Positions 16,707-24,298 of a DNA stretch of 64,000 nucleotides are shown here, one piece after another; position 1 is the stretch's first letter; each line of letters starts with the position of its first letter. Under the pieces are notes generated by a model that was not told the DNA's origin, searched no databases, and was given only the letters and a program-made list of their open reading frames with translations. The DNA comes from Virgisporangium ochraceum (GTDB lineage: Bacteria; Actinomycetota; Actinomycetes; Mycobacteriales; Micromonosporaceae): the NCBI RefSeq assembly GCF_016863655.1, contig NZ_BOPH01000126.1:52868-116867 (forward strand), in the 5' to 3' direction. A program made the translations under genes and the position numbers.

Positions 16707-17249
16707 ATGCGTTACTGGGTGGTGTCCCTCGTCCTCGTCGTGCTCGGGATCGCCGGCATCACGTACGGCGTCCCGTTGCACCCGGTCCCGGATCCGGCGG
16801 TGGCGGAGACGAGCTTCCCCGGCACCTACGGCTCCCCAGGGGTCGTCACGGTGGAGAAGCCGGGCGCCTACACGGTGTGGGAGGACGGCCCCTACAGCCA
16901 CCGGAGCATCCGGTGCCGCGTGTCCGGGCCCGGCGGGGAGTCCGTCCGCCTCACCGCGCCCCGGTTCCTGGTGCGCTGGGAGACCGACGACTCCGACGCC
17001 GTCGACAACCGGACCGCGCTCGGCACCTTCGACGCACCCCGCGCCGGCCGGTACGGCCTCGACTGCCCGTTCGACACGGAGGTTCCCGGCGTCGGCTTCG
17101 TGGTGACGGAGGAGCCGGACCTGACGCGGTCGCTCGCGGCCACCGTCGGCGGGGCCGTCGCGCTGCTGGCCGGCGCGGCGGTCGCGGTCACGGCGTTCGT
17201 GCGGCGACGGCGGGTCGCCGTCCCCCGGAACGGCGGCCCGTCGTCGTAG
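16707..17249 (+). CDS. Small membrane protein of unknown function, probably leaderless
   Basis: 180 residues: one N-terminal membrane helix (WVVSLVLVVLGIAGITYGV), an extracytoplasmic beta-rich domain of about 115 residues with two Cys (SIRCRVSG and YGLDCPF) that may form a disulfide, and a C-terminal helix (about 143-165) ending in a basic tail. I do not recognise a family. The -10-like TAACCT at 16695-16700 is 6 nt from ATG 16707, so the mRNA probably starts at the initiation codon. A 13-bp hairpin overlaps its stop codon. Confidence 0.8.
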   Translation: MRYWVVSLVLVVLGIAGITYGVPLHPVPDPAVAETSFPGTYGSPGVVTVEKPGAYTVWEDGPYSHRSIRCRVSGPGGESVRLTAPRFLVRWETDDSDAVDNRTALGTFDAPRAGRYGLDCPFDTEVPGVGFVVTEEPDLTRSLAATVGGAVALLAGAAVAVTAFVRRRRVAVPRNGGPSS

Positions 17250-17273
17250 GTCCCCGCAAGGACGGGCCGCCGT
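17230..17273. terminator. Bidirectional hairpin terminator overlapping a stop codon
   Basis: ACGGCGGCCCGTC (17230-17242) and GACGGGCCGCCGT (17261-17273) form a perfect 13-bp stem with an 18-nt loop that contains the TAG of the upstream membrane protein. It sits between convergent genes (ends at 17249 and 17286) and can serve both. Confidence 0.7.
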
Positions 17274-17285
17274 CGGGGCGTAGTG

Positions 17286-20200
17286 TCACCAACCGGTGCG
17301 GCCGGCTCCGTACGGGTACAGCGGGTTGCCGTAGGTCGTCGGCACCGGGCGACCGGCGTCGATGTGGCCGCGGATCTCGGTGCGCTGCGCGGCCGTCGCG
17401 GCGAGGTCGTACGGTAGGTCCCACTGTTCGGTGGCATCGGCCGGGACGTCCGTCCCACCCGGACGGAGCACATCGGACAGTGCCCGCGGCAGCTGCCACG
17501 GGAGTTTGCCGCTGGGCGCGTAGTCGCCGAACAGCAGGCTCGCCAACGCCGGTCCCATCTCCTCACCACCGCGATAGGTCACGACGATCGCGGCGGCCAG
17601 GTCGTGCCACTCGGTGATGACGTAGGGCCGCGGCAGCACCAGCGCGACCACGACCGGGATCCCCTGCCGTTGGAAGTTCTGGATGACCGCGAGCTGGTCC
17701 GGTGGCAGGTACGGCTGCTCCTTCACCCAGTTGGTGCCGTGGGTGTACGACGCCTCGCCGACGGCCACGATCGCGAGCTTCGGCGCCGGCCCACTGTCCT
17801 GGTACACGTTCACGCCGGCCGTCGCGGCCCGCGCGCGCACCGCGTCCACAATGGACTTCGACCCGTGGTTGTCGTGGAAGTAGGACGTCCACACGCAGCA
17901 GGCGCCGCCGTCCGAGGCGCGCGGCCCGGCCACGACGATGTTGTCGCCGGCGGACAGGCGCATCGGGAGTACGCCGTCGTTCTTCAGCAGTGTCATCGCC
18001 TCGCGCGAGGCCTGGTTGATGAGGCCGGTGTACTCCGGGGTGTGCTGCCGGTACGGCCCGTTCACCGGGTCGCCGTACGGGTTCTCGAACAGGCCGAGCT
18101 GGAACTTCAGCCGCAGCACGCGCCGCACCGCGTCGTCGACGCGCGCCGCCGGCACGTTCGCGAGGAACGTGGCCATCGAGAAGCCGGCCGCGCCCGGGTC
18201 GGCGCCGCCCATCACGTCGGAGCCGGCGTTGGCCGCGCCGACCCACGAGCCCGACGGGAGCCAGTCGGTGGTGATGAGGCCGGTGAAACCGAGGTTCTGG
18301 CGCAGGTACCGCAGGATCGGCGCGCTGTCGCCGGCACCCGGGCCGCCCGGGTCGAGCAGCGTGCTGCCGGCGTAGCCGGGCATGATGTTCACCGCGCCGG
18401 CCTCGATCGCGGCCCGGAACGGGATCATGTGGTACTTGATGGTGACGGCGTCGAACACGATGACCGCCTCGCCGCCGGCGCCCTCGCCGGGCCAGTGCTT
18501 CACCGTGGCGAGCACCGACCTCGGGTTGAGCTCCGGTCCGCCCTGCAGGCCCGACACCAGCGCCCGCACCTGCGCGGCGGCCACGTCGGCGTTCTCGCCG
18601 TTGCCCTCCTGGATGCGCGGGTACAGCACCTTCGTGCCGACCTCGGCGAGCGGGCCGAGCACGCCGCGGGTGCCGACCTCCAACTGCTCCCTGCGTTGCA
18701 TGTCGCCGAGCTTGTAGTCCAGCGCGTAGTTCCGCGCCGCGGCGAGCGCGCTCTGCGTGGGCCACGTCGTCTGGTAGCCGTGGATGGTGTCGCCGGCCGA
18801 TACGAACGGGATGCCGAGGCGGGTCCCGCTGCTCGCCAGGAGCATGGCGTGCAGGTCGGGCGCCTGTGCCGGTCCGAAATGCCAACCGCTCCTCGGGAAC
18901 GCCTGCGCGTTGTAGAACATCTGGTACGCCTTCTCCTCGGCCGTCATGCGGCCCAGGAGGTCGTTCACGCGCGTCTCGACCGGCTGCCGCCAGTCCTCGT
19001 ACGGCTCGATCGTGCCGCTGCGGTTGAGATCGCGCGCACCGTTCACAATGGACACCCCGTCGGCCACGGCCTCCAGCGTCGGGACGTAGAGGCTGAACCG
19101 GCGGATGTTCGAGGTGACGGTTCCGCCGCCGGTCACCGCGGTGACGTACCACTTGTACGTCCAGCGGTCCTCGATGTCCCACGTCGGGGTGTAGCTCGTG
19201 CCGGTCGGTTCGGCGACCCGCGTGTAGAGGTCGATCAGGGCGCCCGGCCGGGTGAAGTCGTAGTCGGTGCGGCTGATGTTGAGCCACACCTGGTAGCGGG
19301 TCGCGCCGGCGACCGCGTTCCACGACAGGGCCGGGCGCCGGGTGGTGGTCACCATCGCGCCGTCGGCGGGCGCGGCCAACGCGAACTGGTCGGTGGTCGC
19401 GGGCGGACGCGTGGGGCCGCTCAGCATCGGCGGCGTGGTGGCACCGGTGTCGACGGTCCCGAAGACCTGGAACTCCCAGAGCGAGTAGCCGTACCCGGTG
19501 GCGCGCGCGGTGCCGTTCAGGCGGATGAACCGTCCGGTGCCGGTGACGGTCAGCGTCTGCGTCCCGCCGGTGCCGGTCGTGGTGCTGTAGACGGTGGTCC
19601 AGGCGTTCCCGTCGGTGGACAGCTGCAGCTGGAACGCTGTGGCGTACGCCGCCTCCCAGACGAGCACGACGCGGGTCACCGTGGCGGTGCCACCCAGGTC
19701 GACCCGGATCCACTGTGGATCGCTGAACTGGCTCGACCACCGGGTGGTGCCCCGCCCGTCGAGCGCGGCGGCCGGCGCGTTGCCACCCTCATAGGACGAC
19801 GCGGTCACCGGCTTGAACGCCGAGATCGGTGTGGTGCCGACCGGTCCGGTGCCGCCGGTGGCCCCGAAGACCTGGAACTCCCAGAGCGAGTACCCGTACC
19901 CGGTCGCCCGCGCGGTGCCGTTGACCCGCACGTACCGGCCGGTGCCGGCGACGGCGAGGGTCTGTGTGCCGCCGGTGCCCGACGTCGTGCTGTAGACGGT
20001 GGTCCAGGCGGTGCCGTCGGCCGACGTCTGGACCTGGAAGGCGCGGGCGTACGCCGCCTCCCACGACAGGACCACCTGGTCGACGGTGGCCGGTGCGCCG
20101 AGGTCGACCTGGATCCACTGTGGATCGCTGAACGCCGACGACCAGCGGGTGCCGGCGTTCCCGTCGACAGCCGCGCTGGCCGGGTAGGCGCCGCCCTCCG

Positions 20201-20360
20201 ACGACGACGCGGTGACGGGCCGGCCCTGCGACAGCAGCGCGCCGGCGGCGCGGGCCTCCCGCGCGGTGACGGCGGTGTAGGCGGCGACGATCACGATGAG
20301 GAGGGCGAGCACGGCGGTGAGGGTCCGCGGCCGCCGCGGAACCGGCAGGGGTGGGGACAT
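17286..20360 (-). CDS. Secreted GH3 beta-glycosidase with two discoidin (F5/8 type C) domains
   Basis: 1024-residue exported enzyme. Order: signal/anchor helix (about 11-30), discoidin domain 1 (42-180, RPVTASSSEGGAYPASAAVDG), discoidin domain 2 (186-325, nearly the same opening), a fibronectin-like module (345-430), the GH3 TIM barrel (about 470-790) with KHWPGEG and the nucleophile motif LITTDW (Asp699), then the GH3 C-terminal alpha/beta sandwich. GH3 enzymes release terminal beta-linked sugars; the discoidin modules probably hold it on plant or fungal polysaccharide. ATG 20360 is preferred over ATG 20372 because GGAG lies 6 nt ahead of it. A LacI-type palindrome at 20438-20451 precedes the gene. 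Confidence 0.92.
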   Translation of the reverse strand: MSPPLPVPRRPRTLTAVLALLIVIVAAYTAVTAREARAAGALLSQGRPVTASSSEGGAYPASAAVDGNAGTRWSSAFSDPQWIQVDLGAPATVDQVVLSWEAAYARAFQVQTSADGTAWTTVYSTTSGTGGTQTLAVAGTGRYVRVNGTARATGYGYSLWEFQVFGATGGTGPVGTTPISAFKPVTASSYEGGNAPAAALDGRGTTRWSSQFSDPQWIRVDLGGTATVTRVVLVWEAAYATAFQLQLSTDGNAWTTVYSTTTGTGGTQTLTVTGTGRFIRLNGTARATGYGYSLWEFQVFGTVDTGATTPPMLSGPTRPPATTDQFALAAPADGAMVTTTRRPALSWNAVAGATRYQVWLNISRTDYDFTRPGALIDLYTRVAEPTGTSYTPTWDIEDRWTYKWYVTAVTGGGTVTSNIRRFSLYVPTLEAVADGVSIVNGARDLNRSGTIEPYEDWRQPVETRVNDLLGRMTAEEKAYQMFYNAQAFPRSGWHFGPAQAPDLHAMLLASSGTRLGIPFVSAGDTIHGYQTTWPTQSALAAARNYALDYKLGDMQRREQLEVGTRGVLGPLAEVGTKVLYPRIQEGNGENADVAAAQVRALVSGLQGGPELNPRSVLATVKHWPGEGAGGEAVIVFDAVTIKYHMIPFRAAIEAGAVNIMPGYAGSTLLDPGGPGAGDSAPILRYLRQNLGFTGLITTDWLPSGSWVGAANAGSDVMGGADPGAAGFSMATFLANVPAARVDDAVRRVLRLKFQLGLFENPYGDPVNGPYRQHTPEYTGLINQASREAMTLLKNDGVLPMRLSAGDNIVVAGPRASDGGACCVWTSYFHDNHGSKSIVDAVRARAATAGVNVYQDSGPAPKLAIVAVGEASYTHGTNWVKEQPYLPPDQLAVIQNFQRQGIPVVVALVLPRPYVITEWHDLAAAIVVTYRGGEEMGPALASLLFGDYAPSGKLPWQLPRALSDVLRPGGTDVPADATEQWDLPYDLAATAAQRTEIRGHIDAGRPVPTTYGNPLYPYGAGRTGW

Positions 20361-20437
20361 ACGGCGCTCCATGGGCAGCCCGGCGGAACCGGGCGGCGGG
20401 CGGGCCGCGGCTCCTCCGGAGGGTCGGGACGGGCGTG

Positions 20438-20451
20438 GGAGAGCGCTCTCC
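20438..20451. promoter_or_regulatory. LacI-type operator GGAGAGCGCTCTCC upstream of the GH3 gene
   Basis: Perfect 14-bp palindrome with the central GCGC typical of actinobacterial LacI-family sugar repressors such as CebR. It is 78 bp upstream of the GH3 start. The same GAGAGCGCTCTC core is at 22255-22266 ahead of a GH76 gene, so one repressor probably controls both. Confidence 0.7.
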
Positions 20452-20572
20452 AACACAGAGAGCGTCATCGATTCCGGCCGTCCCGTCAACCCACTGTTCG
20501 CCCGCTCCTCGCCCACCCCTCGCACGCCTCCTGCCCGCCACTTGCCCACTTCTGCCCGCGTACCCCCCACCG

Positions 20573-20657
20573 TCCGCGCCGATCTTGCAGTCGTGGCCGC
20601 CGATATATCCGGATTTACGTGGCTTATCGGGGACCACGAGTGCAAGATCGGCGCGGA
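20573..20657. repeat. Long intergenic inverted repeat (24-bp arms), REP-like or bidirectional terminator
   Basis: Arms at 20573-20596 and 20634-20657 are complementary over 24 bp with one mismatch; each contains GCGCCGATCTTGCA or its complement. The 37-nt centre holds a second, inner stem (CCGATA 20600-20605 with TATCGG 20625-20630). It lies 62 bp beyond the 3' end of the GH76 gene at 20720 and may end its transcript. The surrounding 20361-20719 interval has no gene: apart from this element and the operator it is a C-rich, low-complexity stretch. Confidence 0.75.
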
Positions 20658-20719
20658 AAGGGGGGCGGCGCCGGCGGCGCGGGGCGGAGGGGCGGGGGCG
20701 GAGGGGCGGGGGCGGAGGG

Positions 20720-22156
20720 TCAGGGGGCGGCGTTCAGGAGGTCGAGGGCGGACTGTTGCCGGGCGGCGTCCGTCCGGTCGACCGGGCCGGCCCAGCGCAG
20801 CCCGTAGGTGTCGAGCGGGGTGCGGTTCGCGGCGTGGGCCGTGTCGGCCTGGCGGCGCAGGTACGTGGAGTAGGGGCGGTCCGGGAGGGCGGCGTTCAGC
20901 GCCGCCAGGCCGCGGACGTGCGCGCCCTTGAACGACGGGCCGTCGGCACCGCAGTCGCCGGACTCGCAGGAGTCGCGGAGGATGCCGCCGGGGTTCAGGG
21001 CGGCGTCGCGGGTCGCGGCGTCGGCGATCTGGCGGGCGCGGGTCAGCGACGACGCGTCGCCGGTGGCCCGACCCAGCTCGGTGAGCGCGGCCACCAGGAC
21101 GCCCTGGTTGTACGACCACACCGCCGGGTTGCCGGCCCGGCACGTCGAGAGGCTGATGCCGTCGACCACCAGGTTGCGGGAGTCGACCATGCCGGTCCCG
21201 GCGTACCAGGCCCAACCGGCCCGGGCGCGTTGCAGGTACAGCGAGTCGCCCGCGACACGGTTGTGCAGCGCGGCGTTCACCTGGATGTACAGGCTGTTGG
21301 TGATGGCGTTCTTGTACGTGTGCGCCGTGCTCCACCACACCCCGCCGCCGCAGACGCCGTCCCAGTGGCGGGCCATGTGCTCGGCACCGGCGCGGGCGGT
21401 CGTCAGGTAGCGGGCGTCGCCGGTGAGGTCGTAGGCGCCGATCCACGCCATCGGCCACCATCCGGTGTCGTCGAGGAAGTCGTTGGTGAAGTTTCCCCGG
21501 TGCGCGTTGATGTTCCGCGTGTAGGTGTTCTCGATCGCGTAGCGGTAGCTGGTCATCCCGCTGCGGCGGATGTTGTCGACGACCGCTGTCAGCGCGTTCG
21601 CGGAGTTCCACCACCCGGTCGTCGCGAACAGGCCGGTGCCGTTGTCGTAGAACTGCATGAGCGCGGTGGCCGCCGCGGTGCGCCGGTCCCACGCGTTCCA
21701 GGTGCTGCGGGCCCACGGCGTACAGGCCACGTCGGGACGGTCGCCCGCCTTCCCGCACGCGCGCAGCGCACCGACGCCCCGGGCGTTCCAGTCGTCGACG
21801 TTGTACTGCGCCGTACGCCAGCCCCGTTGCCCGGCCGGTACCGCGGTCACGCCGAGCCGGCTGCCGTCGGCCCACGTGCGGCCGCCGTCGAAGGAGCGGT
21901 CGAGCCAGACCTCGTCGCCGGCGTTGCCGGTCTCGATCGCGGCCCACCCCATCGCGTCGGTGTCGTTGAGGTGCAGCACGATGCTCCGGCCGAAGAGCGT
22001 CGTGCGGACCGGCGTGCGGTCGGCCGGCGCCGCGGCCGCGTCGCGCGCGTCGCAGTACCGGTTGCAGACCACCCGGTTGGCGAGGGTGGACGGTTCTGCC
22101 GGGGGCGCCGCCGGCGCGAGGAGGACGGCGGTGAGCGCGAGACTGATGGGGACCAC
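20720..22156 (-). CDS. Secreted GH76 family protein (alpha-1,6-mannanase type) with Asp-box module
   Basis: 478-residue secreted protein. A short signal peptide (to about residue 20) precedes an N-terminal module of about 110 residues with a C-x3-C pair (CNRYC, Cys31/Cys35) and a BNR/Asp-box SFDGGRTW (88-95). The GH76 (alpha/alpha)6 catalytic domain follows. Its paired catalytic aspartates are in NDFLDDTGWW (Asp229/Asp230), with GGVWW, TYKNAITNSLY and VWSYNQG typical of the family. GH76 enzymes cut alpha-1,6-mannan of fungal or actinobacterial walls. GTG 22156 has GGGAGG upstream. Divergent from a second GH76 at 22292. Confidence 0.9.
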   Translation of the reverse strand: MVPISLALTAVLLAPAAPPAEPSTLANRVVCNRYCDARDAAAAPADRTPVRTTLFGRSIVLHLNDTDAMGWAAIETGNAGDEVWLDRSFDGGRTWADGSRLGVTAVPAGQRGWRTAQYNVDDWNARGVGALRACGKAGDRPDVACTPWARSTWNAWDRRTAAATALMQFYDNGTGLFATTGWWNSANALTAVVDNIRRSGMTSYRYAIENTYTRNINAHRGNFTNDFLDDTGWWPMAWIGAYDLTGDARYLTTARAGAEHMARHWDGVCGGGVWWSTAHTYKNAITNSLYIQVNAALHNRVAGDSLYLQRARAGWAWYAGTGMVDSRNLVVDGISLSTCRAGNPAVWSYNQGVLVAALTELGRATGDASSLTRARQIADAATRDAALNPGGILRDSCESGDCGADGPSFKGAHVRGLAALNAALPDRPYSTYLRRQADTAHAANRTPLDTYGLRWAGPVDRTDAARQQSALDLLNAAP

Positions 22157-22183
22157 GGATGCCTCCCTCTACGGTGGATGGCC

Positions 22184-22242
22184 GTTCTAGCAGCCCTCAT
22201 CGACCTGTGTCAATTGACAACGGTCGTTCGCCGCGCGATTAT
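22184..22242. promoter_or_regulatory. Overlapping divergent promoters sharing one -35 palindrome
   Basis: TGTCAATTGACA (22208-22219) is a perfect palindrome giving a consensus TTGACA -35 on each strand. On plus, TTGACA (22214-22219), a 17-bp spacer and GATTAT (22237-22242) drive the GH76 at 22292. On minus, TTGACA (22213-22208), an 18-bp spacer and TAGAAC (22189-22184) drive the GH76 ending at 20720. Only one polymerase can occupy the site at a time. Confidence 0.65.
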
Positions 22243-22254
22243 CGATGGCATTGA

Positions 22255-22266
22255 GAGAGCGCTCTC
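22255..22266. promoter_or_regulatory. LacI-type operator GAGAGCGCTCTC just after the plus-strand start site
   Basis: Perfect 12-bp palindrome about 13 bp beyond the plus -10 GATTAT, at the expected transcription start region. It has the same core as the site upstream of GH3 (20438-20451). Position predicts repression of the plus-strand GH76. Confidence 0.7.
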
Positions 22267-22291
22267 ACTCCCCGCCGAAGGGGCCTCCGCC

Positions 22292-24181
22292 ATGTGGTTG
22301 CGCCGCTCCGCTCCTACCCTCGCGCTCGTCGCCGCCTGCCTGGCGGTCGCACCCGCCGCCCATGCCAGGCCCGCGACCACGGCCACGCCCGCGAAGGGAT
22401 CCGCCACCACGGTCGCGCCCGTCGTCGCGGCGGCCGTCTGCGGCCTGTGGTGCGACACGCGCGATCCGTCGCTCGCCCGCCAGGAGACGTTCCCGGTAGC
22501 CGAGCGGCGGCAGAACAACCGCCGCATCGTCCTGCATGTGTCCGATGTGGACGGCATGGCCTGGGGCAGCATCGACGACGGCACCGCCGGCAACGCCGTG
22601 TGGCTCGACCGGTCCTTCGACGGCGGCGCCACCTGGGAGGGCCTGCTGGGCAGGGCGAGCATCCCCGGCACCTGGACCGGCACTCGCACCCTCATGTACA
22701 ACATCTCCGACCCCTCGCGCCACCGGCGTGGCGTCGTCCGCGCCTGCGGTGACGCGAACGGCGTCTCCTGCACCGACTGGGCGCACCTGAAGGTCTGCGC
22801 CCGGGCCTGCGACGGCGCACCGACGCCGACCGGTGCCGGCGACGTGGAACCCGTGCCCGCCACATCGATCGCCGGCCGCCGCGTCGCCCTGCACGTCGAC
22901 GGCGACGGCATGGCCTGGGGCACGCTCGACGCCGGCCGCGTCGGCGACGAGGTGTGGCTCGACCGGTCGTGGGACGCCGGCGCCTCCTGGCCCGGCGGGT
23001 CGTCGCTCGGCCGGGTGTCCGTGTCGTCCGGGACCGGCGTGCGCACCGTCGCCTACGCGACGCGCGAGCCCCGCGCGCGGCTGTCCGGCGGCGCCGTCCG
23101 CGCCTGCGGGCGGGCCGTGGAGGGGGCGGCCGGCAGCTGCACCGCGTGGTCCCGTCCGGTCGCCGGGTCCCGCGCCGACGCGGCTGTCGACGCGCTGATG
23201 TGGTGGTACGACCCGTACACCGCGTGGTGGCCGTCGAGCTGGTGGAACTCGGCGGTCGCGGTCACCACGGTCATCGACCACCTGATCGCCGGCGGGCGGC
23301 GCGACCACGACTGGGTCGTCAACCGCACGTTCGTGGTGAACCGCGTGCCGTTCCCGGCCGGGCAGCGGTCGACCGACGCCGTCGAGGGCAACTTCATCAG
23401 CCGGGCCATCGACGACGCGGCCTGGTGGGGACTGGCGTGGGTGCGCGCCTACGACCTCACCGGCGACCCGGTGTACCTGGACGAGGCGCGTACCATCGCC
23501 ACCTACGTGCACGGGTACTGGGACCCGACGACGTGTGGCGGCGGCGTCTGGTGGGACCGTGAACGCACCTACAAGAACGCCGTCACGAGCGGGCTGTACG
23601 TGCGGCTGGCCGCGGCCCTGCACAACCGCACCGCGGGCGACACGCTGTGGCGCGACCGCGCCCGCACCGGGTGGACCTGGTACGTCGCAAGTGGACTGAT
23701 CAACCCCGCCGGCCTCGTCAACGACGGCCTCACCGGTGCGTGCCGCAACAACGGCCAGACCGTCTGGACCTACAACCAGGGACTCGCGATCGGCGCGGCC
23801 GTCGAGGTGTGGCGGGCCACCGGTGACGCGGGCGCGCTCGCCACCGCGCGCCGGCTGGCCGACGCCGCGATCGCGTCGCCGACCCTGGTGCGCGACGGCA
23901 TCCTCACCGAGTCTTGTGACGCCGACACGACCCTGTGCGACGACAACCAGAAGCAGTTCAAGGGAGTCTTCCTGCGGTACCTGCACGACCTGGACCGGGT
24001 CACGGGCGGCGCGTACCGGTGGTTCGCGGTGCGGCAGGCCGACGCGATCTGGGCGGCCGACCGCGACGCGCTGAACCGGCTCGGTCAACGCTGGTCGGGC
24101 CGCAGCCCGGCGGGATACCCGAACGCCCGCGACTGGCGTACACAGGCCAGCGCGGTCAGCGCGTTCATCGCGGCCGCCTGA
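22292..24181 (+). CDS. Secreted GH76 family protein with two Asp-box modules
   Basis: 629 residues. A Sec signal (LALVAACLAVAPAAHA) is followed by two copies of an N-terminal module, each ending in an Asp-box: SFDGGATW (from Ser108) and SWDAGASW (from Ser226). The first carries the C-x3-C pair in VCGLWCDTRD, also seen in the divergent neighbour, which has only one module. The GH76 domain occupies about 290-629 with catalytic Asp374/Asp375 in AIDDAAWW, then TCGGGVWWD, TYKNAVTSGLY and TVWTYNQG. It probably degrades alpha-mannan outside the cell. Start ATG 22292 follows the LacI-type operator by 25 nt. Confidence 0.9.
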   Translation: MWLRRSAPTLALVAACLAVAPAAHARPATTATPAKGSATTVAPVVAAAVCGLWCDTRDPSLARQETFPVAERRQNNRRIVLHVSDVDGMAWGSIDDGTAGNAVWLDRSFDGGATWEGLLGRASIPGTWTGTRTLMYNISDPSRHRRGVVRACGDANGVSCTDWAHLKVCARACDGAPTPTGAGDVEPVPATSIAGRRVALHVDGDGMAWGTLDAGRVGDEVWLDRSWDAGASWPGGSSLGRVSVSSGTGVRTVAYATREPRARLSGGAVRACGRAVEGAAGSCTAWSRPVAGSRADAAVDALMWWYDPYTAWWPSSWWNSAVAVTTVIDHLIAGGRRDHDWVVNRTFVVNRVPFPAGQRSTDAVEGNFISRAIDDAAWWGLAWVRAYDLTGDPVYLDEARTIATYVHGYWDPTTCGGGVWWDRERTYKNAVTSGLYVRLAAALHNRTAGDTLWRDRARTGWTWYVASGLINPAGLVNDGLTGACRNNGQTVWTYNQGLAIGAAVEVWRATGDAGALATARRLADAAIASPTLVRDGILTESCDADTTLCDDNQKQFKGVFLRYLHDLDRVTGGAYRWFAVRQADAIWAADRDALNRLGQRWSGRSPAGYPNARDWRTQASAVSAFIAAA

Positions 24182-24298
24182 CCTGCCCCGACGACAGGAT
24201 CGCGGTGGGAGGGAACCTCACGTGCGCGTCGCTGCGTACCAGGGGATGGCGCGGCACCGGGCTGCGCGGCCGACACCCGCTCGGGAGGGTACCGCACC

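Noticed and set aside
17604..20807. A 1067-codon open frame on the plus strand opposite the GH3 gene, and similar giant antisense frames (for example 57382-60507 minus, 60737-62254 minus, 62560-63996 minus)
   Set aside because: They mirror third-position GC bias of the real genes, have Arg/Ala/Gly-rich composition and match no family.
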